A stretch of 64,000 nucleotides of DNA from Forficula auricularia (GCA_024734495.1 JALMQS010000852.1:1302001-1366000); one strand, 5' to 3'. Positions 53,101 to 56,300 are shown, numbered from the stretch's first letter. Program-made: numbers and translations. Notes: generated by a model not told the origin, from the sequence alone.

Positions 53101-54555
53101 TTTTGCATTTTTAGACTTTGGGACACCAGAAGATGTATATAAAATTTGGTTGAGTTTGGTAAATGGCCAAGATTATAATTTTTGAGCCTATACCCCCCCC
53201 CTCCCCATTTTGGGCGGTTAGTTTTTGCATTTTTAGGCTTCTGGGGTCCCACTGATTATGTATACAAAATTTGGTTGAGTTTGGTAAATGGGTAAGATTT
53301 TCATTTTGCCCCCCATTTCGGGAGGTTTGTTTTTGCATTTTTAGACTTCTGGTGTCCCACTGATTATGTATATAAAATTTGGTTGAGTTTGGTAAATGGC
53401 CAAGATTATCATTTTTTGAGCCTATACCCCCCCCCCTCCCCATTTTGGGCGGTTAGTTTTTGCTTTTTTAGGCTTCTGGGGTCCCACTGATTATGTATAC
53501 AAAATTTGGTTGAGTTTGGTAAATGGGTAATATTTTCTATTTTAGCCCCCCATTTTCGGGAGGTTTGTTTTTGCATTTTTATATTTCTGGGGTCCCACTG
53601 ATTATGTATATAAAATTTGGTTGAGTTTGGTAAATGGCCAAGATTATCATTTTTTGAGCCTATACCCCCTCCCCATTTTGGTCTGTTAGTTTTTGCTTTT
53701 TTAGACTCCTGGGGTCACACTGATTATGTATACAAAATTTGGTTGAGTTTGCTCAAACGGCCTAGATTTTTAATTTTTGAATCACCCCCCTCCACCCCCT
53801 TAAATCTGGGTCGATATGCATCAAAATCTAATTAGCTCTTAATCTCAATGGACCAAAACTACGTGTGAAATTTGGTTTTGATATTCAGACTAGTTTATGA
53901 GCCACAAAAATTTGGTAACGCACAGATTAACAGACAGACTAACTGACATTTTGACAAAACAATTATTATGTCGAAAAATATAATTTTTTCTATGTTCACT
54001 TATTAGGGCTTTTTTGTAGACCGAAATTCCATGGTTTGGCTCAATTTTTTTAATCAAAATAGTTTCAGCCGTTTTATAGATATTTTGAAAAAAAGAAGGA
54101 AAAAACCACTTTTTTCATGCACGATTACAAAAGTTGACCATATGTATGGTAAAGTAACTAGTAACATATTTTTTTTATTTGTAAAGATATAAAAATTTAA
54201 ACAATACTAATATTTTCGAGCCCCCTGTTAAAAATCGCTCTTCTAGATCGAGCATGTTATCTGGGTTGTCACATAAGTATCAGCACGTCAAGCAAGATTT
54301 TGCAAAAAAAGAAGCAACAAAATCACTTTTTTCATGTAGGATTACAATACTTGAACATACCCATCGTAAAGGTAAATCATGCAAACATCTGAATTTCTTA
54401 CCGGAAGGGGGCCAGCAAGTGATAAGAACCGCCGAGGGAATATAATGTTGCAATAAAAATGTTTTAATCAAATCTCTGGACATTTTGTGGTTTCCTTCAC
54501 AAACGATGGACTGATGCATTCCTAAAAGGAGACAGAAAAAGAGAGCAAAAGCCAT
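10486..54555 (-). CDS. Ir75-like ionotropic receptor, 11 exons (whole gene span)
   Basis: Variant ionotropic glutamate receptor: a ligand-gated cation channel subunit, expected in the plasma membrane of chemosensory neurons and in insects usually paired with a co-receptor (known of the family). Seen here: 11 minus-strand exons whose phases all agree, summing to 1857 nt (618 residues plus stop). Domain order: signal peptide (1-20), N-terminal domain, lobe S1 (about 225-315) with WGYHSINGYYNG, M1 (316-339), pore ending ICQQG (352-367), M3 with SYSASIVVLL (about 379-404), lobe S2, M4 (570-593). Length fits the usual 600-650 residues. Arg285 in the segment KYRFQYIDF aligns with the glutamate-binding arginine of iGluRs. 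Introns range from 70 bp to 7.8 kb and are packed with transposons, yet the frame is open. I assign Ir75 by resemblance only; another divergent antennal IR is possible. Confidence 0.9.
10791..11745. mobile_element. H-family hairpin cassette interrupted by a LINE
   Basis: The left end AAAGGAGAC is at 10791. After the LINE the element resumes at 11457 (AAAGGAGACAATAAAAGAGT) and runs to about 11745. It contains two inverted hammerhead-like cores (11528-11555 minus, 11612-11639 plus) around a centre near 11575, then the opposite arm AGAAGACACACTCTTTTATT. The asymmetric tail (TTCTGCTACTCTCGGC...CTTTCAATTT) is shared by other H copies. Confidence 0.6.
10800..11456 (+). mobile_element. 5'-truncated LINE with RNase H-like C-terminus, poly-A tail and TSD
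   Basis: Flanked by AAAGGAGAC (10791-10799 and 11457-11465). The 154-codon frame 10848-11312 has the C-terminal pattern of LINE ORF2: HINRLRLGHATTPEYMHRVG, then CRCDSSSRGDINHALLGC. The 3' UTR ends in AATAAATAATATAT plus an A-run. Only the C-terminus remains, so it cannot move by itself. Confidence 0.75.
12053..13230. mobile_element. B-family element, copy 1
   Basis: Runs from GACGTGTTCTGATGTGGCCA to CATGCACGATTACAATACTT. Internal units of about 120 bp repeat GATTATGTATACAAAATTTG with C-rich runs. Split by a LINE or SINE fragment at 12438-12893. Confidence 0.7.
12438..12893 (+). mobile_element. 5'-truncated retroelement 3' end with 7-bp TSD
   Basis: Flanked by AATCACA (12431-12437 and 12894-12900), the exact break in the B element. 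It carries a decayed coding-like part (12530-12720), a GAAAAAAA/T-tract and the 3' end GCGTGGCCCAATAAACGAAA. LINE versus SINE is undecided. Confidence 0.55.
13300..14035 (-). pseudogene. hAT (Buster/ZBED-like) transposase remnant
   Basis: Minus-strand pieces on both sides of a MITE: at 13890-14035 LCNNTVSRRIDQMATDVES and FALQIDES; at 13310-13490 EEMLFARTLITDTKGSSIF and VVQDYFEEIEILLTN. These match the catalytic core of Buster-type hAT transposases ('SNNTVxRRIxxMAxDV...FALQLDES', 'CEEMLFxxxLxTxTKG'). Frameshifts and stops lie between and after them. The N-terminal BED finger and C-terminal dimerisation domain are not seen. Confidence 0.7.
13499..13875. mobile_element. hAT MITE with perfect 8-bp TSD
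   Basis: TIRs CAAGGGCGGA and TCCGCCCTTG, flanked by ATCACATG at 13491-13498 and 13876-13883. 377 bp, noncoding, with C- and G-runs. It has inserted into the hAT transposase remnant. A related fragment lies at 43025-43255. Confidence 0.85.
14036..15735. repeat. P-family, two copies fused head to head
   Basis: The first P unit (14036-14766) meets a second, diverged one (14767-15735) at GAAGTCGGTTAAAAAGGAGG, so flanks oppose each other and each has its own inverted-repeat core (loops near 14190-14275 and 15480-15560). The second unit carries an extra 220 bp (about 15040-15260) also seen at 31000-31200. Confidence 0.7.
15950..16160. repeat. Inverted repeat with about 75-bp arms
   Basis: The arms meet around 16065 (AATACAATGAGATT against AATCTCATTGTATT) and extend outward through AGTTATCTTCGAGCTAATAC and its complement. 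Outer parts hold GACGTTTCGGTTA and CCGAAATGTCACTG. It lies in intron 10, next to exon 10. Confidence 0.6.
16244..16355 (-). CDS. IR exon 10: S2 to M4 linker
   Basis: Acceptor TTTTTAG|A, donor CAG|GTGTCA, phase 2 in and phase 0 out. Encodes LLEAGFISRIVHYWY and FSAEQSFVSVSLQ, the region just before M4. The intron to exon 9 is only 70 bp, the single short intron of the gene. Confidence 0.86.
16426..16550 (-). CDS. IR exon 9: S2 ligand-binding lobe
   Basis: Acceptor TTTTTCAG|GTA, phase 0 in, donor AA|GTAATT, phase 2 out. Encodes DTFEEHEKCGLQEIY and then QIALTLRRNNTLQEIF, the IR 'SDTFxExExCxLxEI' block. Reading through the donor gives a stop at once (AAG TAA), but splicing to exon 10 across a 70-bp intron continues the receptor. 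Confidence 0.88.
16585..18275. mobile_element. E-family foldback, both arms, split by a P copy
   Basis: The left arm begins CCGGGTGAGTTTTTTAACTT (16590). The right arm ends ATAATTCACCCGCTATTTAA (18255-18275). The arms include GACAGTCTTATAACTCAAAA and its complement. P copy 5 (17259-17980) interrupts the right arm. Noncoding; moved by unknown means. Confidence 0.65.
17259..17980. repeat. P-family repeat, copy 5 (loop forward)
   Basis: Runs from AACCGACTTCAAAAAAGGAG to GAAGTCGGTTTTTATT. The core loop reads CTATAAGCGAGCGTACCCGC, the opposite orientation to copies at 2346 and 26106 that have the same left flank. Confidence 0.75.
18290..18917. repeat. G-family foldback, one arm
   Basis: Homologous to the right arm of the element at 1135-3420, ending CGCGTAATTTGCCTGG. 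The other arm is absent here. Confidence 0.6.
19090..19236 (-). CDS. IR exon 8: S2 ligand-binding lobe
   Basis: Acceptor TTTTTTTTTCAG|TTG, donor AAG|GTCTTG; 49 whole codons, phase 0 at both ends. Encodes IVHRLYREKIF and GIARMRKGLFAF, typical of the IR S2 lobe. The donor lacks the usual GTRAG, but the next exon continues the expected protein. Confidence 0.88.
19326..19885 (-). mobile_element. CR1/Jockey-like LINE, 3' fragment (family shared with 22160 and 39690)
   Basis: The minus strand ends in AATAAAGATTTATTAATTTA with GACCTGCTTAGAGGCACAAG complementing the 3' UTR of the longer copies. It includes the GCCGGGATGGCTAATGC block. It is 5' truncated within the RT C-terminal region and lies at the 3' end of intron 7. 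Confidence 0.65.
20180..21750. mobile_element. B-family, two copies back to back
   Basis: One B copy (20180-20740) and an opposite one (20745-21750) meet at GTATGGTCAAGTATTGTAATC, making a large imperfect palindrome. The right copy has four units with ACCAAACTCAACCAAATTTT and G-runs. Confidence 0.65.
22160..23092 (+). mobile_element. CR1/Jockey-like LINE, 3' half
   Basis: Two overlapping frames (22176-22394, 22387-22635), separated by a frameshift at a G-run, encode the C-terminal RT region: RPNLEYCSVVWDKHPQR, then IDMVQRRAARFVFG. The 3' UTR ends in (TTTA)n. Nearly the same as 40869-41800, so both come from one family. Confidence 0.75.
23283..23491 (-). CDS. IR exon 7: M3 and start of S2
   Basis: Acceptor TTTTTCAG|GA, donor AAT|GTAAGC. 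Joining to exon 6 restores CQQGSEQPP. M3 is RIVFFSLLLLAVIFDNSYSA followed by SIVVLL, equivalent to the iGluR SYTANLAAFL gating motif. Ends in phase 0. Confidence 0.92.
23726..24262. repeat. Tandem duplication, period about 267 bp
   Basis: Two copies start at TCAAATTTCGAAATGAAAGA (23731) and TCAAATTTCGCAATGAAAAC (23998). Both include CCCTTCACCACTCAAAAATT. AT-rich, noncoding, in intron 6 between LINEs. Confidence 0.6.
24508..25240 (-). mobile_element. Jockey-type LINE, 3' part with open C-terminal RT frame
   Basis: The 203-codon frame 24621-25232 encodes the RT thumb and C-terminus: LLTIYKAQIRPCLEYGSHLW, LDAIQKRAVRLI, then TSRNWNSLPASIFP. The 3' UTR on the minus strand has GGGGCTACATCTTTGCTGGT and a poly-A run (T-run 24508-24525). 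5' truncated inside the RT, yet with no stops, so a fairly recent insertion. Confidence 0.75.
25445..25650 (-). pseudogene. Tc1/mariner-type transposase N-terminal remnant
   Basis: The minus frame starts MDISEVQTVQIVCLINQGLS, then QQQVGITLAIS, the helix-turn-helix head of Tc1-like transposases. No DDE part is present. A possible end TACACTCTGCGATGC lies at 25452. Confidence 0.45.
25655..27200. mobile_element. Inverted-repeat element with hammerhead-like cores, split by a P copy
   Basis: The left arm 25655-25960 and right arm 26920-27200 are inverted copies sharing AGGTCACTTATTTCACATTA and its complement. Each has the block CTGAAGATGGGTTGATAGCC followed by CGAAATAT (27034-27060 plus; 25799-25824 minus). 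P copy 6 sits between. The pattern is like a Penelope-like element with inverted terminal repeats; no RT is seen. Confidence 0.5.
26106..26850. repeat. P-family repeat, copy 6 (loop inverted)
   Basis: Left flank AACCGACTTCAAAAAAGGAG. The core loop reads ATGAATCGCACTCGACGGAT, the reverse of the loop at 17770. It contains an extra duplication of TATTAGACCTTTTTATTAGG near 26285-26325. Confidence 0.75.
27396..27598 (-). CDS. IR exon 6: end of S1, M1 and pore loop
   Basis: Acceptor CTTTTTCAG|G; donor CAAG|GTCTCT, a weak donor but the only one that fits. Carries FIFRQPP, the M1 helix (YLLTFSFGVWVSIVCLLFL) and the pore segment WMNHFFTTLAIICQQ, which runs in phase 1 into exon 7 to complete CQQGS. 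Confidence 0.92.
27631..28350. mobile_element. B-family element, copy 4
   Basis: Runs from ACTTTACCATACATGGTCAA to CAAGTGGATGGCCACATCAG. Two internal units with CAACCAAATTTTGTATACAT and a G-run (28115-28132). In intron 5, directly beyond exon 6. Confidence 0.7.
28469..28692. mobile_element. hAT MITE, 224 bp
   Basis: Ends CAGGGGTCCCCAAACTTTTT and TAGTTTCGGGATCCCTG. 8-bp flanks TCTTAAGG (28461-28468) and TCTTAATG (28693-28700), one mismatch. The GGGCCGGA block is typical of hAT-derived repeats. It ends only 40 bp from the exon 5 splice donor. Confidence 0.75.
28733..28900 (-). CDS. IR exon 5: S1 ligand-binding lobe
   Basis: Acceptor TTTTCAG|A, donor TC|GTAAGAAA. Encodes WGYHSINGYYNGLIGM and DLGTALLFAKYRFQYIDF, the classic IR S1 signature. 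The arginine of KYRF aligns with the glutamate-contacting arginine of iGluRs. In-frame with exons 4 and 6. Confidence 0.92.
29104..30055 (+). mobile_element. LINE ORF2 remnant, RT palm to C-terminus
   Basis: Interrupted frames read RYADDIAL (about 29157), then KVLVCTKR, VKEFRYLGSKITWDG, YGCETWTIGKAERKRLEAFE and an open 103-codon stretch (29604-29915) with KRGRGRPRLEYFNQIIGDMG and LAGDRVEWRRIV. Several stops lie upstream. A trailing segment (29940-30050) resembles the core of the MITE at 5831-6066. 5' truncated. Confidence 0.7.
30204..30281. repeat. Strong hairpin, about 30-bp arms
   Basis: The arms CACAGGAGTTTTTTAACGGG...GTGGT (30204-30233) and their complement (30252-30281) differ at one base, with an 18-nt loop. 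In intron 4. No further context explains it. Confidence 0.65.
30548..31500. repeat. P-family repeat, diverged copy 7
   Basis: Starts CCCACTTCAAAAAAATTAAA (a decayed boundary) and ends GAAGTCGGTTAAAA. The loop is forward. It includes the extra 220-bp block (31000-31200) shared with the copy at 14767-15735. Confidence 0.65.
31521..33640. mobile_element. D-family palindrome with 119-bp satellite
   Basis: Runs from AATAAACTGCAACGGATCGT to CATTGGATAAAGTAAA. The centre of the palindrome is CAACTCAAGCTTGAGTTG (32023-32040). Left of it lie about 3 tandem units, right of it about 7-8 in the opposite direction. Units contain CCGAAACGTCAAAAATCC. Noncoding; no transposase. Confidence 0.7.
32041..32935. 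repeat. Tandem array, period about 119 bp
   Basis: Units begin near GTCTTCAGCAATGGTTACYA and contain TCAAGTACTAGATGAGAATC. Seven or more copies, very alike towards the right (about 32450-32900), suggesting recent amplification. Confidence 0.7.
33746..34445. repeat. P-family repeat, copy 8 (loop forward)
   Basis: Starts AACCGACTTCAAAAAATGAG and ends near TTTTTTGAAATCGGTTTT. The core loop is in the forward orientation (TATAAGCGAGCGTACCCGCT). In intron 4, between the D palindrome and a mariner. Confidence 0.7.
34700..35515 (+). pseudogene. mariner transposase, frameshifted and 3'-truncated
   Basis: Preceded by TA (34698-34699). The 5' TIR is TTAGGTTGGCAACTAAGTAA. The transposase starts at 34884 (MENQKEHFRHILLFYF), with the HTH and linker (RQCQNWFAKFRSGDFS, KRSGRPVEVDDD), WVPHELKE, the first catalytic-aspartate motif TGDEKW (about 35340) and LLSVWWDYKGIVYFELLPPN. 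Two frameshifts (after SLK near 35060, and near 35300) break it. It stops after PNRTI, before the second and third catalytic aspartates, and the 3' TIR is missing. It cannot be active. The family (DD34D mariner) is firm. Confidence 0.85.
35565..35729. mobile_element. H-family hairpin cassette, minimal copy with 10-bp TSD
   Basis: Flanked by AACTATATTC at 35555-35564 and 35730-35739. A hairpin of AGGAGACAATAAAAGAGTGT and its complement around GAAACTATAGTTTC, followed by an asymmetric tail (TTCTGCTACTCTCTGC...TTTCAATTTG). This copy gives the clearest element boundaries. Confidence 0.7.
35740..36144. other. Intron 4 end, unassigned
   Basis: No gene supported. The plus-strand stretch 35825-36050 (CAAAGAAATCGGTGAAGAAC, then AGCGTAACAGTACATTTTTA) has the look of a common noncoding insect repeat. 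A 69-codon plus frame (35827-36036) has no known motif. Confidence 0.35.
36145..36399 (-). CDS. IR exon 4: start of ligand-binding region
   Basis: Acceptor TGTGTAG|G, donor AC|GTAAGAAT. The largest exon, 255 nt (1+84 codons+2). Its end (INVISKM-like segment, then CILHLQDTLNFT) is the conserved entry to the S1 lobe, where Ir75 proteins have 'FDLLxxLxxxLNFT'. The internal codons are open on the minus strand. Confidence 0.9.
37274..37460. repeat. 25-bp minisatellite
   Basis: CTTATATCTATCTTATATTAT plus ATAT repeated about 7.5 times almost without change. It lies inside the 3' UTR of LINE L8. An open plus frame across it is an artefact of the repeat. Confidence 0.85.
37575..38717 (-). CDS. LINE reverse transcriptase (ORF2 C-terminal part)
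   Basis: 380 open codons. RT motifs in order: FGFVKGRGTNDAL, AIAFLDLAKAFDTVNHD, GVPQGTTLGPLLFIVYIND, the catalytic SYADDTAVL, LNTDKT and YLGIYID. The C-terminal region follows (IINYGIIAWGGAY, NKLP). It would copy the LINE RNA at the target, but the endonuclease domain is absent because of the internal deletion. The start is only the first ATG after the deletion junction near 38719. The open frame points to a recent event. Confidence 0.8.
   Translation of the reverse strand: MCNVLSDAQFGFVKGRGTNDALAFVTNFIYTNIDVDSPTAIAFLDLAKAFDTVNHDILLTKLDSYGIRGVTNDLLKSYLTNRSQTVKSNNCYSSAHVIRTGVPQGTTLGPLLFIVYINDIFNILPENSLVSYADDTAVLCSGKTWEEVATVMTGWLSRLDTWMKVNQLSLNTDKTTFMTFGCYQDSIPVDMKLYIDKKEIKRVDYCKYLGIYIDCHLRWNYHIKQIIKKTRYINFVLHKLSAILDLRAMRMIYQALFESIINYGIIAWGGAYDNAMKPLITILTRLIKKIKVQPVLAIDDSFIVNSVIYYYDECKIMYNQHSGRTRHRSIVLPKINKSIAQKNAYFVAIKYFNKLPNDQKNLSCDKKILRKKLVKWIGSL
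38720..38923 (-). CDS. LINE ORF1 N-terminal fragment, zinc-finger-like
   Basis: 67 codons with CVICENVYHKGDF and ICPQHH, a Cys/His pattern like the PHD or zinc-finger heads of some Jockey/CR1 ORF1 proteins. It begins about 390 bp inside the LINE's 5' end and is cut off by the deletion just before the RT frame. Role in RNA binding is inferred. Confidence 0.5.
   Translation of the reverse strand: MVTGEEAVSEDVEKVFKCHSNLKVPKIVICVICENVYHKGDFNKNGKGQYIGNMLVICPQHHDQKNF
39690..41800 (+). pseudogene. CR1/Jockey-like LINE ORF2, frameshifted
   Basis: Frames 39650-40162, 40141-40650, 40557-40760, 40872-41081 and 41082-41288 are pieces of one RT. Motifs: LKPGKASGEDEI, IPVYKGGDKSLACNYRPVSL, FLDFTKAFDKVSHK, GVIQGSVLGPLLFLIYVND, RLFADDCVVY, YLGIHIQ and RPNLEYCSVVWD. 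At least three frameshifts plus a small insertion (40717-40853) break it. The 3' UTR contains GCCGGGATGGCTAATGC and ends in (TTTA)n at 41800. Same family as 22160-23092 and 19326-19885. Confidence 0.8.
40717..40853. mobile_element. Small cassette with hammerhead-like core, 13-bp TSD
   Basis: Flanked by AATAAGTCTTATA at 40704-40716 and 40854-40866, interrupting the LINE. Contains, on the minus strand, CTGAAGATGGGTTAGTCACC followed by CGAAATAT (40835-40809), related to the arms at 25800 and 27034. Confidence 0.7.
41811..42202. other. Intron 3 remainder
   Basis: No gene or clear repeat beyond the right end of the TTAA-flanked element (AGGGAACGTCCTTAA at 42076-42090). Confidence 0.4.
42203..42342 (-). 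CDS. IR exon 3: N-terminal domain
   Basis: Acceptor CGTGGACAG|ACT, donor GA|GTAAGT, phase 0 in and phase 2 out. The reading frame TSLSEHRHFS...LESRTLYAEY follows exon 2 directly and matches the expected position of the Ir75 'SxxxLFNxxYxWL' region. An alternative acceptor at 42279 would give a shorter exon with a phase that does not fit exon 2, so the longer form was chosen. Confidence 0.85.
42546..43010. repeat. 20-bp minisatellite
   Basis: ACTTCCAAATATTTCCAAGT repeated about 22 times with variants (CCCAAGCACTTTCAAATAT as a second unit type every few copies), so a higher-order pattern may exist. Open frames on both strands (plus 42542-43063, minus 42563-42967) are repeat artefacts. In intron 2. 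Confidence 0.9.
43025..43255. repeat. Fragment related to the hAT MITE, reversed
   Basis: Shares, in reverse, blocks of the MITE at 13499-13875: GGTGCCCGATGTATATAAGA, TCGAATTGTCCAAGCGG and GCCAGGCACGGGCC. The terminal GGGCGGA motifs are lost. Confidence 0.6.
43262..43374. repeat. H-family right arm
   Basis: TTCCAGCAGAAGACACACTC...TTGTCTCCTTCAATATAT followed by the tail TTCTGCTACTCTCTGC...TTTCAATTT. The left arm is missing. Confidence 0.6.
43865..45369 (+). repeat. 5' LTR
   Basis: Starts TGTTAAAATGGTAACAACCC and ends CCATAACCCCATTGCA. By eye it differs from the 3' LTR at about ten places in 1.5 kb (e.g. the first bases, near 44171, 44290, 44780, 44835, a T-run at 45130, 45318). The middle (44330-44580) is rich in CTCTATTACT and TTACACTCT motifs, which leave an open frame of 135 codons that I do not consider a gene. 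ATTATATAAAACATAG near 44250 could hold the promoter TATA box. Confidence 0.85.
45784..46938 (+). CDS. 384-aa ORF of the LTR element, gag-like, unrecognised
   Basis: Begins 414 bp after the 5' LTR and is open for 384 codons. Seen: an N-terminal acidic part; a proline run (THTPPPPPPLDI, about 80-90); a likely coiled coil (about 93-160, FQQIMLTMKEIIDDSRKRRE); two tandem repeats of about 75 residues (164-238 and 241-313) sharing 'PPLxIxxATIETI', 'PEFT' and 'PCNKINxxPIIEP'; a hydrophobic stretch (341-356, YFTFSIFILSAINFII); a basic tail. No zinc knuckle, protease or RT motif. Position suggests a gag-type structural protein, or a captured gene. I do not recognise the family. Confidence 0.65.
   Translation: MDGTQQSLDERRAIYAGNQQATVELSNTPIDPDDMALDSGTCMSTPTPAEMEESTLPAMLRDTREFANALDGEHQIASTHTPPPPPPLDISSMFQQIMLTMKEIIDDSRKRREQFDKIFDRANQNIGSEIDESCNKVNDNLNDLTSKRSQSNINKIETDNQTLPPLKIEFATIETIFEPPLLETVPEFTLVPCNKINLNPIIEPIANLEAVIFTQPTVETHKPVICKQTIKSHDATIQQSPPLEIKLATIETIVDPLPLEIAPEFTSAPCNKINIDPIIEPSIELKTITCIPAIEIHTPIICQQIIEIPPPPPLIKIDISPPNKFIPLVKILIGLHIKYKNYFTFSIFILSAINFIIRDVIQNESHHCQRALERTLYASRGINR
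46939..48314 (+). other. Noncoding 3' part of the LTR element interior
   Basis: AT-rich, no frame over about 60 codons that looks real; a minus frame at 48030-48218 has no motif. This is where pol would be expected. Confidence 0.5.
48315..48326 (+). other. Polypurine tract of the LTR element
   Basis: GAAGGGAAGCGG directly before the 3' LTR; the usual primer site for plus-strand DNA synthesis. Confidence 0.65.
48327..49832 (+). repeat. 3' LTR
   Basis: Starts TGTCATAAAATGGTAACAAC right after the purine tract and ends CCATTGCA. Near-identical to the 5' LTR. Confidence 0.85.
50147..50325 (-). CDS. IR exon 2: N-terminal domain
   Basis: Acceptor TTTTTTAG|AC, donor CAG|GTGGGC, phase 1 in and phase 0 out, 59 whole codons. 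It encodes a segment of the amino-terminal domain, including RLGLILDYTCP, which resembles the conserved 'VVLDLxCP' stretch of Ir75 proteins. It lies just beyond the foldback element that carries the LTR retrotransposon. Confidence 0.88.
50487..51415. mobile_element. B-family element, copy 6, split by a SINE
   Basis: From GATGTGTTCTGATGTGGCCA to AACCCACTTTTTTCCTGGCC. Two internal units with GATTATGTATACAAAATTTG. The SINE lies at its start. Confidence 0.7.
50575..50845 (+). mobile_element. tRNA-derived SINE with 10-bp TSD
   Basis: TSD AAGGGTGGGT (50565-50574, 50846-50855). The head has an A-box-like TCAGTGGGTGAAGTGCTGG (50577-50595) and a B-box GGTTCGAGACC (50619-50629), as in pol III promoters of tRNA genes. 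The body includes AATGGCAACCTACTAAGAGT and the tail is (GAA)n. Noncoding; would need a LINE for movement. Confidence 0.85.
51410..52760. other. Intron 1 repeat-rich stretch without genes
   Basis: 51415-51700 is a C-rich repeat that starts GAGCGATGCTCGGTAACTTT and also occurs around 54945 and 55450-55740. 51785-51945 is an H right half with a decayed hammerhead-like core. 52195-52330 has GATCCTCCCACTCAGGATCC and a (TAA)n tail, like an I-clade LINE end. 52340-52640 is (AAAT)n-rich. Confidence 0.45.
52765..54155. mobile_element. B-family element, copy 7, with the longest unit array
   Basis: Runs from AGCTGACGTGTTCTGATGTG to TGACCATATGTATGGTAAAG. About seven tandem units of 100-125 bp between 52850 and 53790, each with TTTTTGCATTTTTA, TCCCACTGATTATGTATA and a C-run. 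Short frames across it are repeat artefacts. Confidence 0.75.
54280..54380. repeat. B-family end fragment next to exon 1
   Basis: TTTTTCATGTAGGATTACAA with ACCCATCGTAAAGGTAAA, a decayed B terminus; its edge lies about 20 bp from the exon 1 splice donor. Confidence 0.5.
54402..54555 (-). CDS. IR exon 1: start codon and signal peptide
   Basis: Begins at the first ATG, 36 bp downstream of a TATA box. The first 20 residues are a hydrophobic signal peptide (MAFALFFCLLLGM...). The exon then reads into the N-terminal domain with the IR-like segment VLITCWPPS. It ends in phase 1 at the strong donor G|GTAAGAAA. The open frame continues past this donor, but the sequence there runs into a B-family repeat fragment and the later phase would not fit exon 2. 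Confidence 0.88.
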
Positions 54556-54559
54556 GGTA

Positions 54560-54600
54560 GAGAGAGGGTGGTCTTAGGCAGAGGGCTGAGCCTTTTATAG
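54560..54600 (-). promoter_or_regulatory. Core promoter of the IR gene (TATA box)
   Basis: On the minus strand CTATAAAAGG (54600-54591) lies 36 bp upstream of the ATG. Transcription would be expected to start about 25-30 bp further on, near 54565-54572, giving a very short 5' UTR. The start site itself is inferred. Confidence 0.6.
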
Positions 54601-54930
54601 ACGGGGATAACACCCGTCTATCATCATCATTATCATTTCTTGATATTAATAGATGGTGGTGGGGGGGGGGGGGGGGGGTGGGTTGATCGCAATGAGCATT
54701 TCAATATTAATTACCAAAGTTTTCCCATCCAAAGTCAATAACTCAAATACAATACAAGATTTGGGAATTATTTATTACACCCGCCAGCAAAAGAAATCAA
54801 ACCACAAATGAGAATTATTTATTCATCAAAGAAACAACACTGGAAGAATACTTCCCTTTTCTCTATAAAATTAACATAGCATTCTTACCTAGAGTCAAAA
54901 AAAAGGCCGTTCTTAGAATAATGGAAAGGA
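54601..54930. other. Upstream region of the IR gene
   Basis: No coding region. Contains a G-run (54660-54678) and short AT-rich stretches. Could hold distal promoter elements, but none can be named from sequence. Confidence 0.4.
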
Positions 54931-54990
54931 CCTGGAGCCACAGAGCGATGCTCGGCAACTTTTTGCTTCAGTTAAAAGTTATATATTAAT

Positions 54991-55416
54991 ACTTACTTCC
55001 TTCCTGTGTCCGAACAACATTTCCAATGTTTTAGCCTCCTCTATAATGCCTCGCCATTTTGTCCTATCCCGTGCTATAGAGTTCCAATTTCCTTGAGCAC
55101 CCAACTCTTCAAGATCTCTGGTTATATTGTCCATCCATGTTTGCCGTGGTCTACCTGGTGGTCTTCTTCCTATCGGTTTTGCTTCGTAGATCCTACTGAT
55201 AGCTCGATCTTCATCAGCACGCACCACATGTCCCACCCAAGCCAGCCTTCGTGATCTTATACAGCTCGTGATGTAAGGCTGCCCTGTCAATTCTCTCACT
55301 TCCCTTGAACTTCTAAACCTCCATTCGACGGTAACACTATCTCTAATCATTCCACTTATTCTCTTCAAGATCTTGTTTTCGAAGGACATTAGATTTTTCT
55401 GATCAGATGGGGTCAT
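54991..55416 (-). mobile_element. 5'-truncated LINE ORF2 C-terminus with 10-bp TSD
   Basis: TSD ATATATTAAT (54981-54990, 55417-55426). The open minus frame encodes ILKRISGMIRDSVTVEWRFR, IRSRRLAWVGHVVRADEDR and RRPPGRPRQTWMDNI, the common C-terminal end of arthropod LINE polymerases. No poly-A tail. It splits the C-rich repeat that begins GAGCGATGCTCGGCAACT. Confidence 0.75.
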
Positions 55417-55855
55417 ATATATTAATATTATTTTTAATTTAAAATTCTGATAAAAACCACCCCGTCACTGCACACCACCCCGGTACCCCACCCCCATACC
55501 ATCCCCGCTACGCCCATGGACCCCGCACACCACGCCCCCTGGACAATCACCCTCATACCGCCCCCGCGCACCGAACCCCCGCTATGTCCCCTGGATTCCG
55601 AACCCGCCACTCCACCAACCCTTCACCCCACATCCATCCCCACCCCACACCCAGTTATTGCATTTCTAGCTTTCTAGTGGCCCACAGATTATGTATATGT
55701 AGGTATATAAATAAATTCCGTATAATTTTTTTTTTTTAATTAAATAACAATTTATCAAGTTTTATAATAATCAATTAAATTGGCAAATTCTAATATATAA
55801 TCATATTTCTTATTAACTCTTTGTGGGATTTAATATTCGAATTTATAATCGATTA

Positions 55856-56300
55856 AATTTTTTTTTTAATAAATTTATTAAACCAATTATTTTACATGAA
55901 TTAATGTATACATTGTATTTTAGCGTCGACTCCGGAGATTACTTCTCCACCATCGAGTGTCTTTGATCATCTTTTTAGTCCTTGATGTTTTTAATAAGAG
56001 GAAAAAATACCTCTTTTCCGATAATTATTCCAATTCCATATTTCTCCTTAACCCATCAATTAAATTTTTTTTTATAAATTTTATTAAACCAATTATTTTA
56101 CAATAATTAATGTATACATTGTATTTTTTGCTTCGATTCCGGAGATTACTTCTCCACCATCGAGTGTCCTTATTCATTTTTAGTCCTTGTTTTTAATAAG
56201 AGGAAAAATCTAATTAGATAAAAAACCTCTTTTCCGATAATTATTTCAATTCCATTATTCCCCAATCAAGTCGATTGGTTTTCTCCAATCCCATCCCAGA
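55856..56300. repeat. Tandem duplication, period about 206 bp
   Basis: Two copies share ATTAATGTATACATTGTATT, TCCGGAGATTACTTCTCCAC and ACCTCTTTTCCGATAATTAT. Noncoding. Confidence 0.65.

Noticed and set aside
54280..54401. Longer exon 1 with read-through to 54280
   Set aside because: It crosses a B-family fragment, and the donor at 54401 is strong with the right phase for exon 2.
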